Of a DNA stretch of 5,723 bases, positions 1-5,723 are shown one piece after another. The notes under the pieces are model-generated. The model did no database searches, was not told where the DNA came from, and saw only the letters and a program-made list of their open reading frames with translations. The first letter of the stretch is position 1. The number at the start of each line of letters is the position of its first letter. Made by a program: the position numbers and the translations under genes. This stretch comes from Bacteroidota bacterium (GTDB lineage: Bacteria > Bacteroidota > Kryptoniia > Kryptoniales > JAKASW01): the NCBI GenBank assembly GCA_021785235.1, contig JAJYGB010000051.1:1-5723 (forward strand), read 5' to 3'.

Positions 1-1
1 A

Positions 2-1507
2 TCCCTCCTCTCTTTCCAAGGCCGAGCCTTAGCTCAGCATGCGAAAAATTACGCCCTGATCGGACCGAACGATACCAAAGCGGAAATCGTCGCTAAAGCC
101 GCCCATGTCGTCCCCTCTCCTCAACAGTTTGCGTGGCAGAAGATGGAATTCAACGCGTTCATTCATTTCGGGATGAATACTTTCGCCGGAGTCGAATGGG
201 CCAAAAAGACCGCCAGCCCGAAACTCTTCGATCCCACCGAGCTCAACTGCGATCAGTGGGCCCGTGTACTCAAGGAAGCAGGCGTGAAGATGGCAATTCT
301 TACTGCAAAGCATGAAGACGGCTTTTGCCTGTGGCCGAGCAAGTACACGAAGTACAGCGTGAAGTACAGTCCGTGGAAAGACGGAAAGGGAGACGTCGTG
401 CGCGAATTCGTGGATGCCTGCCACAAATATGGCCTGAAGGTCGGTCTCTATCTCTCGCCGTGGGACCAGGCAGAACCGACCTATGGGACTCCGGCATACA
501 ACACTTACTACGAAAACCAGCTGACTGAACTCCTGACGAATTACGGCCCGATCACGGAAGTCTGGTTTGACGGAGGCATCGCCCGCGACTATCCGAAGCA
601 GCAGGTCTACGATTGGCAGGCTTACTACCGGCTTATTCGAAAGCTTCAGCCGAACGCCTTGATCGCGATCGGCGGCCCGGACATCCGGTGGGTAGGTACC
701 GAATCCGGCTACGGAAGAAAAACAGAATGGGATGTCCTTCCCATAGACCTGAGTTCGCTCAATGCAGACCAACTCCGGAGCTTGTCGCATCCCGTCGACG
801 AGGTCTTCAGTCCACACGACTTGATGGGTGAAGATCTCGGGAGCAGGGACAAACTGATCGGCGCGAAAGGACTGTTCTGGTATCCTGCCGAGACCGACGT
901 CACGATTCGTCCGGGATGGTTCTACCACGCGGCGGAGGATACGGCGGTAAAGTCGGTGGCCAAGCTTGTCGACATCTACTTCAGCTCGGTCGGCCGGAAT
1001 TCGGTCCTCCTCCTTAACGTGCCGCCGGATAAGGATGGGTTGATGACCCAATACGACATAAAGTCGCTGGAGGGATTTCATAAGGTCATATCGGAGACTT
1101 TCCGAGAAGACTACGCGACGAAAGCGACCGTCGAGATCGCCGGCAAAAAGGGAGAAGAGAAGGTTTCGTCGATGTTTGGCGACGGCAAATATTGGATAGC
1201 CGGGCCGGGCGCCGACTCCTCGTCGCTGGTGTTCTCTCTCCCGAAGAAGGAAACGTTCGACGTTGCCATGCTGCAGGAAGAGATAACCGTCGGCCAGCGG
1301 ATAGGAAGATTCCGCATCGACTACTGGGACGGAAAAGAGTGGCAGAAACTGAGAGAAGGTACCACGGTCGGTTACAAGAGACTCCTTCGTTTCAATCCGG
1401 TGACTACCGACCGGGTCCGGCTGGTTATAGAGAGATCGAGGTTGAACCCGACACTCGCTAACTTTGGATTGTTCGAGCTGCCGGTTCAGTATCTCCACGC
1501 CGAGTAG
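2..1507 (+). CDS. Alpha-L-fucosidase, glycoside hydrolase family 29 (5'-partial)
   Basis: This enzyme would remove terminal alpha-L-fucose from glycans by the retaining mechanism of family GH29. The frame is open to the left edge, so the true start lies outside the window. The first visible residues (SLLSFQGRALAQ) look like the end of a signal peptide with an ALA|Q cleavage site, implying export. The ATG at 143 falls inside the conserved catalytic domain, so it is not the start. GH29 marks seen: AFIHFGMNTF (His at 164-166), TAKHEDGFCLWPSKYT (from about 296), GLYLSPWD, and VWFDGG with the likely nucleophile Asp at 569-571. WVGTESGYGRKTEW carries a likely acid/base Glu at 701-703, 44 residues after the nucleophile. 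That spacing fits the GH29-B group (alpha-1,3/1,4-fucosidases); the subgroup is inferred. The last ~100 residues (WDGKEWQKL, VRLVIERSR, FGLFELPV) resemble a discoidin-like (F5/8 type C) beta domain. One oddity is His-Glu where His-His is usual in the HHDGF motif. The peptidase gene follows 70 bases downstream. Confidence 0.93.
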   Translation, partial: SLLSFQGRALAQHAKNYALIGPNDTKAEIVAKAAHVVPSPQQFAWQKMEFNAFIHFGMNTFAGVEWAKKTASPKLFDPTELNCDQWARVLKEAGVKMAILTAKHEDGFCLWPSKYTKYSVKYSPWKDGKGDVVREFVDACHKYGLKVGLYLSPWDQAEPTYGTPAYNTYYENQLTELLTNYGPITEVWFDGGIARDYPKQQVYDWQAYYRLIRKLQPNALIAIGGPDIRWVGTESGYGRKTEWDVLPIDLSSLNADQLRSLSHPVDEVFSPHDLMGEDLGSRDKLIGAKGLFWYPAETDVTIRPGWFYHAAEDTAVKSVAKLVDIYFSSVGRNSVLLLNVPPDKDGLMTQYDIKSLEGFHKVISETFREDYATKATVEIAGKKGEEKVSSMFGDGKYWIAGPGADSSSLVFSLPKKETFDVAMLQEEITVGQRIGRFRIDYWDGKEWQKLREGTTVGYKRLLRFNPVTTDRVRLVIERSRLNPTLANFGLFELPVQYLHAE

Positions 1508-1565
1508 ATCAAGGATGGACCGCCATTCTTATCGTGACCCTACCGGAGGATTGGCGGGCCCAAGT

Positions 1566-1571
1566 GAGGAG
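1566..1571 (+). promoter_or_regulatory. Ribosome binding site deciding the M28 peptidase start
   Basis: GAGGAG lies 6 bases upstream of the ATG at 1578, an ideal Shine-Dalgarno arrangement. The alternative in-frame ATG at 1515 has only AAGG touching it at 1511-1514, too close to work well. The ATG at 1464 lies inside the fucosidase gene. The start at 1578 is therefore preferred. Confidence 0.75.
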
Positions 1572-1577
1572 TACTTC

Positions 1578-4499
1578 ATGAGTAAAGATGATGCATTCGG
1601 ATGGAAGCGCCTGATCGATGGATACCCCTGGTTTAAGGGCGCGGGGAATTATCCCATTCCGGCCTACTCCGAATTTATGCCGCCTCCCCGTTTGGGCCGC
1701 GGCCCGTACTCCTCGATGGATTCGCTGTTCTCGGACGATGATCCTTATGGCTGGCATGTGTCTGAAATCGAGGAGGAGCACGAACTCAAGCCGGGACTCG
1801 AGAATATTGCCGGACAAATTCTCGGACAATTGATTGAGCTGGGGGGCGGCATGTCCGCTCATCACATCGCCGGGCATCAGCGAAGGAATTTAAAGGACAA
1901 TCCGTATTGGCCGGCCGAGATCGCCGCGCGCGCCGGACACCTTGACCATGAACGCTATGTGCTTCTACTCCCCGTGTCCCTCTCAAAAACTCAGGACGAT
2001 ATGGGACGGGTTCGCTGGACCTTTTTCGGCGGCAGCGAACAGGGGCCCGAGCGCGCCTTCTGGAAATCGTTTTACTCCGCCCCCGGACAGGAAATCCCCG
2101 AACAGCGTGCCATTTCGTTCGTCGCGAAACTTCTTCACGCCGCGTACGGTCAGCATGTGAAGAGTGTCGCGCAGCTGATGCGGACAGGGTTTCGCATCCT
2201 GCCGTCACCACTGAATCCCGACTTTCCATATTTCAATGATGAACCGTTCCCGGCCTGGACGCGGCGATTCGTCGTCACCGAGCGTTCTTCATTCGATGAC
2301 GTAAAATATCTCTTGACCTTTGCGCCATTTAGCAGCCTGCCGGCGGTCGTGAGACAGAAGTATCTTGATGGCAAATTGCACTTGCTCCCTTTCCCGGGGA
2401 GCCTCGTGTTTTGGGGAATTCCAGTCTATCAACGCCTGCAGAAACAGATGCCGTTCGCCCTGCAATTGCCGCTCCAGCGGCTCGTCGCCCGCCACGACGG
2501 GCCCGGCGGAATTCGCGTGCCGCAATCCGGCTGGCTCCATGAACCGAGACGCGATAAGGAGGAAACGGAATTGCAGGCAGAGCTACTCCTCAACACCTAT
2601 CACCGTACCAACCGTTGGAATCGCGTGCATCGATATGAAGACGGAGTGGCAAAGAGCACCAAAGCGGACAAGGTGGCGCGGATCCTTTTCAGCACGTCGC
2701 TCGACGCGATCGACTTATACGACAAACCGATGGCTCGGAATTGCCAGCTGTGGAGCGATGAAGGGGAATTGCTGCTCGACGGCCCGAACGGCTCACGTAA
2801 ACAAATCGATCGAGCCGCGGCTGAGATGATCGAAGGCGGAATTTTCCGTTATCGATTTCAATTTCCCGCGATGCGCGTGGGATCGCATGAGGTGTACTGG
2901 CACCGCCCGTTGGTTGCTTTCAGGCCGCTTCACCATGGAAAAATTGACTTGGTTGACGATGCGCCGCTCGGCTACCTGACAGCGTACCCCATTGAAAGAC
3001 CCAATCTCGCGCGGCCGGTAGATTTATATCCGAGACCGCTAAGACGAAAAGTTTATCTCTCGGCTCTGAAATATTTCGACACCACACATGATCATTACTC
3101 GCACCAGACCGCGCTCAACATCGTGACGCTTTTCGATGCGTGGAAAGCGTTGGGACAACGACCCCTCCCCCGGAGTTTCGCGCGGCATATGCTTCGGACG
3201 GCGAAGGAGGAAACCCTTGACGATTGGCTGAAGAGTCTGCCGACACACTCTGCCCCGGCCGGCGAGGCAACGCGAGTTCGCCACAAACTGCAATCTATTT
3301 TGCGGCCGGATCGGCCATTGCCTGACGCGATCACTTTCAAAACGACGGCGACACGGACTTATGAGGAGGCGTACTGGAATGATATCCTCACTCTCTCGCA
3401 CGGTCTATACATCAATAAAGACAACGCGGACGTAGTTCAGGATAAACCGACGCTGCAGCACGTGAAGCATCGACACCGTGACCTGGAACAGCTCGGCGAC
3501 TATCTGATCGAACGGCACAAGCAGGCTATCGCCTCAGCCGGGATGGAAGGCAGAGCGGTTGTGGGGGAATTGCCGTTTCGCTGGCAGACCGACTTTGATT
3601 TCTCTTCGTTCGGCGGATGGAAAGTCAATCAGGAGGGACACGAACTGGAACGCGATCTTCTTGTGGTTATTCCCGGCAGAAATCGCGGGGAAGCGGTCGT
3701 GTTGGCGGACCACTACGACACCGCGTACATGGAGGATGTTTACGACAAGTCGCGAGGCGGGTCGGGGGCGAGGCTCGCTGCGCCCGGTGCGGATGACAAC
3801 GACTCGGCGACGGCTACGCTCCTGCAGGCGGCGCCGGTCTTTCTGAGGCTCGCCCGCGAAGGCAAACTCGAGCGCGATGTCTGGCTGCTCCACCTCACCG
3901 GCGAAGAATTCCCGGCCGATTCCCTCGGCGCGCGGCATTTCTGCCAATCCCTGGTCGAAGGAAATCTCAAACTGCTGTCGGGCGGTAAACAGACCATCGA
4001 CCTGTCTCCAGTACGCCTCGCGGGAATTTTCGTGATGGATATGATCGCGCACAATCGCGACAACGCGAGGGATATCTTCCAGATTTCGCCGGGGAAGAGT
4101 CGCGAATCGATCCGGATGGCGTATCAAGCTCATCTTGCGAACATGATTTGGAACGATAAGACGCTGAGATGGAACCGCAACCAGGAACGCAGCGGAAGCG
4201 GGCGCGGAAGGAGAAGCAAGGATGGGGTGACGGTCCCTGAGATCGCACGGCATCCGGAACTGGACGGCGAAGTTCGAACCCAGGACGACCCGCAGAGTTC
4301 GCTCTACAATACTGACGGTCAGATTTTCTCAGACATCGGCGCGCCGGTCGTTCTTTTCATGGAGAACTATGACATTAACCGCACGGGTTATCATGACACG
4401 AAAGATACGATGGAGAACATCGATCTCGATTACGGCGCGGCATTGTCTGCCATCGCCATTGAAACCGTCGCGCGCGTCGCGACCCTCGCGGAGATTTAG
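1578..4499 (+). CDS. M28-family zinc metallopeptidase with a large uncharacterised N-terminal region
   Basis: This 973-residue protein ends in an M28 (aminopeptidase-like) di-zinc peptidase domain, roughly residues 630-970. The family marks occur in order. ADHYDT gives metal ligand His712 and the supporting Asp714. GADDNDSA gives the bridging Asp740. TGEEF gives the catalytic Glu776 and metal-binding Glu777. VMDMIAH gives Asp821, and GYHDTKDT gives His939. The set is complete, so the domain should be active; the substrate is unknown. Residues ~632-700 resemble the usual M28 lead-in (an RHRDLEQLGDYLI helix, then LLVVIPG). Residues 1-620 match no family I recognise. They are rich in aromatic residues and Pro, with stretches such as AHHIAGHQRR, RVRWTFFGGSEQ and LVFWGIPVYQRL. 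No signal peptide or membrane segment is visible, so it is probably cytoplasmic. Between Asp821 and His939 there is an extended stretch that includes a basic Gly/Arg-rich run at residues 871-881. An extended start at 1515 would add 21 residues. The M28 call is strong; the role is open. Confidence 0.9.
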   Translation: MSKDDAFGWKRLIDGYPWFKGAGNYPIPAYSEFMPPPRLGRGPYSSMDSLFSDDDPYGWHVSEIEEEHELKPGLENIAGQILGQLIELGGGMSAHHIAGHQRRNLKDNPYWPAEIAARAGHLDHERYVLLLPVSLSKTQDDMGRVRWTFFGGSEQGPERAFWKSFYSAPGQEIPEQRAISFVAKLLHAAYGQHVKSVAQLMRTGFRILPSPLNPDFPYFNDEPFPAWTRRFVVTERSSFDDVKYLLTFAPFSSLPAVVRQKYLDGKLHLLPFPGSLVFWGIPVYQRLQKQMPFALQLPLQRLVARHDGPGGIRVPQSGWLHEPRRDKEETELQAELLLNTYHRTNRWNRVHRYEDGVAKSTKADKVARILFSTSLDAIDLYDKPMARNCQLWSDEGELLLDGPNGSRKQIDRAAAEMIEGGIFRYRFQFPAMRVGSHEVYWHRPLVAFRPLHHGKIDLVDDAPLGYLTAYPIERPNLARPVDLYPRPLRRKVYLSALKYFDTTHDHYSHQTALNIVTLFDAWKALGQRPLPRSFARHMLRTAKEETLDDWLKSLPTHSAPAGEATRVRHKLQSILRPDRPLPDAITFKTTATRTYEEAYWNDILTLSHGLYINKDNADVVQDKPTLQHVKHRHRDLEQLGDYLIERHKQAIASAGMEGRAVVGELPFRWQTDFDFSSFGGWKVNQEGHELERDLLVVIPGRNRGEAVVLADHYDTAYMEDVYDKSRGGSGARLAAPGADDNDSATATLLQAAPVFLRLAREGKLERDVWLLHLTGEEFPADSLGARHFCQSLVEGNLKLLSGGKQTIDLSPVRLAGIFVMDMIAHNRDNARDIFQISPGKSRESIRMAYQAHLANMIWNDKTLRWNRNQERSGSGRGRRSKDGVTVPEIARHPELDGEVRTQDDPQSSLYNTDGQIFSDIGAPVVLFMENYDINRTGYHDTKDTMENIDLDYGAALSAIAIETVARVATLAEI

Positions 4500-4615
4500 C
4501 GCTTCGTACGGAGGCGGGATTCCCCCTCGGCACCAGCTGCACGCGGATGTGATGACGCAAAAACCTCTGAACCGGCGGCCCGGTGAGACGTCTATGATGA
4601 GGCTGGACGGATACG

Positions 4616-4640
4616 ACGGAGCCGCAATCAGCTCCTCCGT
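4616..4640 (+). other. Weak hairpin in the gap between the peptidase and barrel genes
   Basis: ACGGAG (4616-4621) pairs with CTCCGT (4635-4640) around a 13-base loop. An overlapping alternative is GGAGC (4618-4622) with GCTCC (4631-4635). The short ATTTTA stretch that follows is a poor U-tract, so this is at best a weak terminator. A second small hairpin, ACCGG-CGGC-CCGGT at 4571-4584, has no T-run. I see no clear promoter in the 4500-4674 gap. Confidence 0.25.
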
Positions 4641-4662
4641 GATTTTAACGACACTCAAACCC

Positions 4663-4667
4663 AAGGA
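4663..4667 (+). promoter_or_regulatory. Ribosome binding site of the outer-membrane protein gene
   Basis: AAGGA sits 7 bases before the ATG at 4675. This fixes the start at the residue that opens a classic signal peptide. The same frame is open upstream to about 4369, but that part overlaps the peptidase gene and is not coding. Confidence 0.7.
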
Positions 4668-4674
4668 ATGTTTT

Positions 4675-5448
4675 ATGAATAGAAAAATTGCCTCCCTCCT
4701 GATCATCTCAATTTCACTCCTGTTTAATCAGACCTCAAGGGCGCAGGTTCGGGTCGGAGTCCGTGGCGGACTGAGTGTCCCGGAGCTCAGCGGAGGTAAC
4801 AACGAACTCAGCGAGGGTTACAGATCGCGGCTCGCGCCGAATTTTGGAATCACCGCCCAGTTCGAGGTCACCAAACAGTTTTCAATTGAGCCCGAAATAG
4901 ACTTTGACGGGCAGGGCGGGCAGAGAAATGGAATCCAGCCAATAACAACGACTGAGCTACCCCCGTTACCGTCGGGCGGCTACTACTACGCGAATTTCAA
5001 AAACACTTCGATACTCAATTACCTTGAGATCCCTGTGCTTGCCAGGTACACCTTCGGCCTGGGTGGTGTAGGATTCGATGTGAATGCCGGCCCGTATGTT
5101 GGTTTTCTGTTGAATGCGTCTCAGAATACAAGCGGGCTAAGCCAGATTTATATAGACAAAAACGGGACGCCGTTGGTAATTCCCGTCGGAAACGGCGGTT
5201 ACGTCCCCCTCCCCCCGCAGTCCTTCAACGCGACCACCAAAGTCACAAGCAGTATTCACGAAGTCAACGTCGGTATCGCGGGAGGCGCCGGCATTATTCT
5301 CCCGATAAATAGAAGGACAAGGATTTCCCTTGACCTGCGCGGACTCTACGGCATGATCGGTGTGCAGAGGTATGCTCAGGATGGAACGAGCCATACCGGG
5401 AACCTGATTGTATCGGTCGGCTATTCGTATAGATTAAAGGGGATCTAG
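4675..5448 (+). CDS. Outer-membrane beta-barrel protein, PorT/OMP_b-brl_2 type
   Basis: This 257-residue protein is predicted to sit in the outer membrane as a small beta-barrel. It starts with a signal peptide: basic MNRK, hydrophobic core at residues 5-17, and likely cleavage after Ala23 (TSRA|Q). The mature part opens with VRVGVRGGLS and continues as alternating amphipathic strands such as FGITAQFEV and FSIEPEIDF. It includes NYLEIPVLARYTF at about residues 115-127; the YLEIP element is typical of Bacteroidota barrels of this family. Later strands are GVGFDVNAGPYVGFLL, VNVGIAGGAGIIL, RISLDLRGLYGMIG and the closing LIVSVGYSYRL. Two Pro/Gly-rich segments (around TELPPLPSGGYYY and YVPLPPQSF) look like surface loops. 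Family members are mostly of unknown function; the name PorT refers to a protein linked to type IX secretion, but this role should not be assumed here. The gene follows the peptidase by 175 bases and is followed by hairpins, so it may be its own transcription unit. Confidence 0.88.
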   Translation: MNRKIASLLIISISLLFNQTSRAQVRVGVRGGLSVPELSGGNNELSEGYRSRLAPNFGITAQFEVTKQFSIEPEIDFDGQGGQRNGIQPITTTELPPLPSGGYYYANFKNTSILNYLEIPVLARYTFGLGGVGFDVNAGPYVGFLLNASQNTSGLSQIYIDKNGTPLVIPVGNGGYVPLPPQSFNATTKVTSSIHEVNVGIAGGAGIILPINRRTRISLDLRGLYGMIGVQRYAQDGTSHTGNLIVSVGYSYRLKGI

Positions 5449-5452
5449 GATC

Positions 5453-5488
5453 GCAGGCTGCGCGCCGGCACTGATGTGCCGTGCCTGC
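5453..5488 (+). other. GC-rich two-part stem-loop just after the barrel gene stop codon
   Basis: Four bases after the TAG stop, an outer stem GCAGGC (5453-5458) pairs with GCCTGC (5483-5488). It encloses a perfect inner hairpin, CGGCAC-TGAT-GTGCCG (5466-5481). The internal loop is asymmetric (7 bases against 1). No T-run follows. It could stabilise the mRNA 3' end or pause RNA polymerase; the structure is seen, the role is inferred. Confidence 0.5.
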
Positions 5489-5557
5489 CTCGGACCAAGA
5501 ACATCCAACCCGGGACTCGTCGATTTCGTTTTGCCCGAACTCCCTGCTCAATATGTC

Positions 5558-5579
5558 GGCGCCCCGGTGCCAGGTTTTT
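5558..5579 (+). terminator. Candidate intrinsic terminator 1
   Basis: GGCGC (5558-5562) pairs with GTGCC (5567-5571) across a 4-base loop, with one G-T wobble. Three bases later comes a run of five T (5575-5579). The stem is short but GC-rich. It would end transcription from the barrel gene about 110 bases past its stop. Confidence 0.4.
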
Positions 5580-5629
5580 CCAGAACGAATTCCCGGCTCT
5601 CTTTGTTCTTCTATTTGTAGTGAAGGACA

Positions 5630-5670
5630 GAGAGTGTGGGGTTAATTTTCGATACTCTCCCGCTTTTTTT
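5630..5670 (+). terminator. Candidate intrinsic terminator 2
   Basis: GAGAGTGT (5630-5637) pairs with ATACTCTC (5652-5659), with one G-T wobble, around a 14-base loop. After CCGC comes a run of seven T (5664-5670). The T-run is the best in the window, although the 4-base gap between stem and T-run is not ideal. It would back up the candidate at 5558-5579. Confidence 0.42.
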
Positions 5671-5714
5671 CAACTTTACAGATTGAATTACAATAACAGC
5701 AAAAGAGAGAGTTA

Positions 5715-5723
5715 ATGCCAAAT
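5715..5723 (+). CDS. Possible start of the next gene (3'-partial, three codons visible)
   Basis: An ATG at 5715 is followed by CCA AAT (Met-Pro-Asn) before the window ends. A purine run, AGAGAGAG (5704-5711), lies just upstream and could act as a weak ribosome binding site. The preceding 30 bases are AT-rich and contain TACAAT at 5689-5694, which could be a -10 element, although no good -35 element is visible. The product cannot be stated. Confidence 0.22.

Larger units (their letters stand above)
5449..5714. other. Non-coding spacer to the right of the barrel gene
   Basis: No convincing gene lies here. The only open frame of any length (GTG at 5476 to 5715, 79 codons) has no ribosome binding site. 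Its start falls within the GC-rich stem-loop, and it reads as low-quality Arg/Phe-rich sequence. The stretch holds three hairpins, two of them followed by T-runs. It becomes AT-rich after about 5641, as expected for the end of one unit and the promoter area of the next. Confidence 0.6.

Noticed and set aside
29..1498. A 489-codon open frame on the minus strand, antisense to the fucosidase.
   Set aside because: It mirrors the fucosidase gene almost exactly, and the plus strand carries unmistakable GH29 motifs. The antisense product shows no recognisable domain; long antisense frames are common in GC-rich genes.
1464..1577. Extended peptidase start at 1464.
   Set aside because: It lies inside the fucosidase gene, and the extra residues are Ser/Arg-rich with no domain. 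The ATG at 1578 has a strong Shine-Dalgarno sequence.
3534..4253. A 239-codon minus-strand frame opposite the peptidase domain.
   Set aside because: It lies opposite the M28 catalytic motifs, which are clearly coding on the plus strand. No domain or start signal supports the antisense frame.
4369..4674. Upstream in-frame extension of the barrel gene to an ATG at 4369.
   Set aside because: It overlaps the end of the peptidase in another frame. It would bury the signal peptide inside the protein, while the ATG at 4675 has a good ribosome binding site.
5600..5617. A TCTATTTG sequence resembling the Bacteroidota -7 promoter element (TAnnTTTG).
   Set aside because: The second position does not match and no TTTG lies at the required upstream distance. 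It also lies between two terminator-like hairpins.
5476..5715. A 79-codon frame with a GTG start after the barrel gene.
   Set aside because: It has no ribosome binding site, starts within a hairpin and runs across both terminator-like structures. Its product resembles no known family.

Overview
The window looks like chromosomal DNA from a Gram-negative bacterium, probably of the Bacteroidota/Chlorobiota (Ignavibacteria-like) lineage. The main reason is a small secreted outer-membrane beta-barrel protein of the PorT/OMP_b-brl_2 type next to a secreted glycoside hydrolase. Base composition is moderately GC-rich over the genes and turns AT-rich at the far right. The lineage is an inference from gene content; no rRNA or other marker gene is present.

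Layout: (1) Positions 2-1507, plus strand, hold a GH29 alpha-L-fucosidase that enters from beyond the left edge. The reading frame is open to the first base, and the visible start looks like the tail of a signal peptide. (2) Positions 1578-4499, plus strand, hold a 973-residue protein. Its last ~340 residues are an M28-family metallopeptidase with every metal ligand and the catalytic Glu in place. The ~620 residues before it match no domain I recognise, and there is no signal peptide. (3) Positions 4675-5448, plus strand, hold a 257-residue outer-membrane beta-barrel protein with a clear signal peptide. (4) Positions 5449-5714 have no convincing gene. They hold three hairpins, two followed by T-runs and resembling intrinsic terminators, then an AT-rich stretch and a possible start codon of the next gene at 5715.

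All three genes lie on the plus strand. The fucosidase and peptidase are 70 bases apart with no obvious terminator between them and may share a transcript. The barrel gene follows a 175-base gap, has its own good ribosome binding site, and may be a separate unit. The fucosidase should act in the periplasm or outside on fucosylated glycans, while the peptidase appears cytoplasmic, so a shared pathway cannot be shown from sequence. I see no phage, transposon, CRISPR, tRNA or rRNA signal. The one possibly under-described item is the large N-terminal region of the M28 protein.
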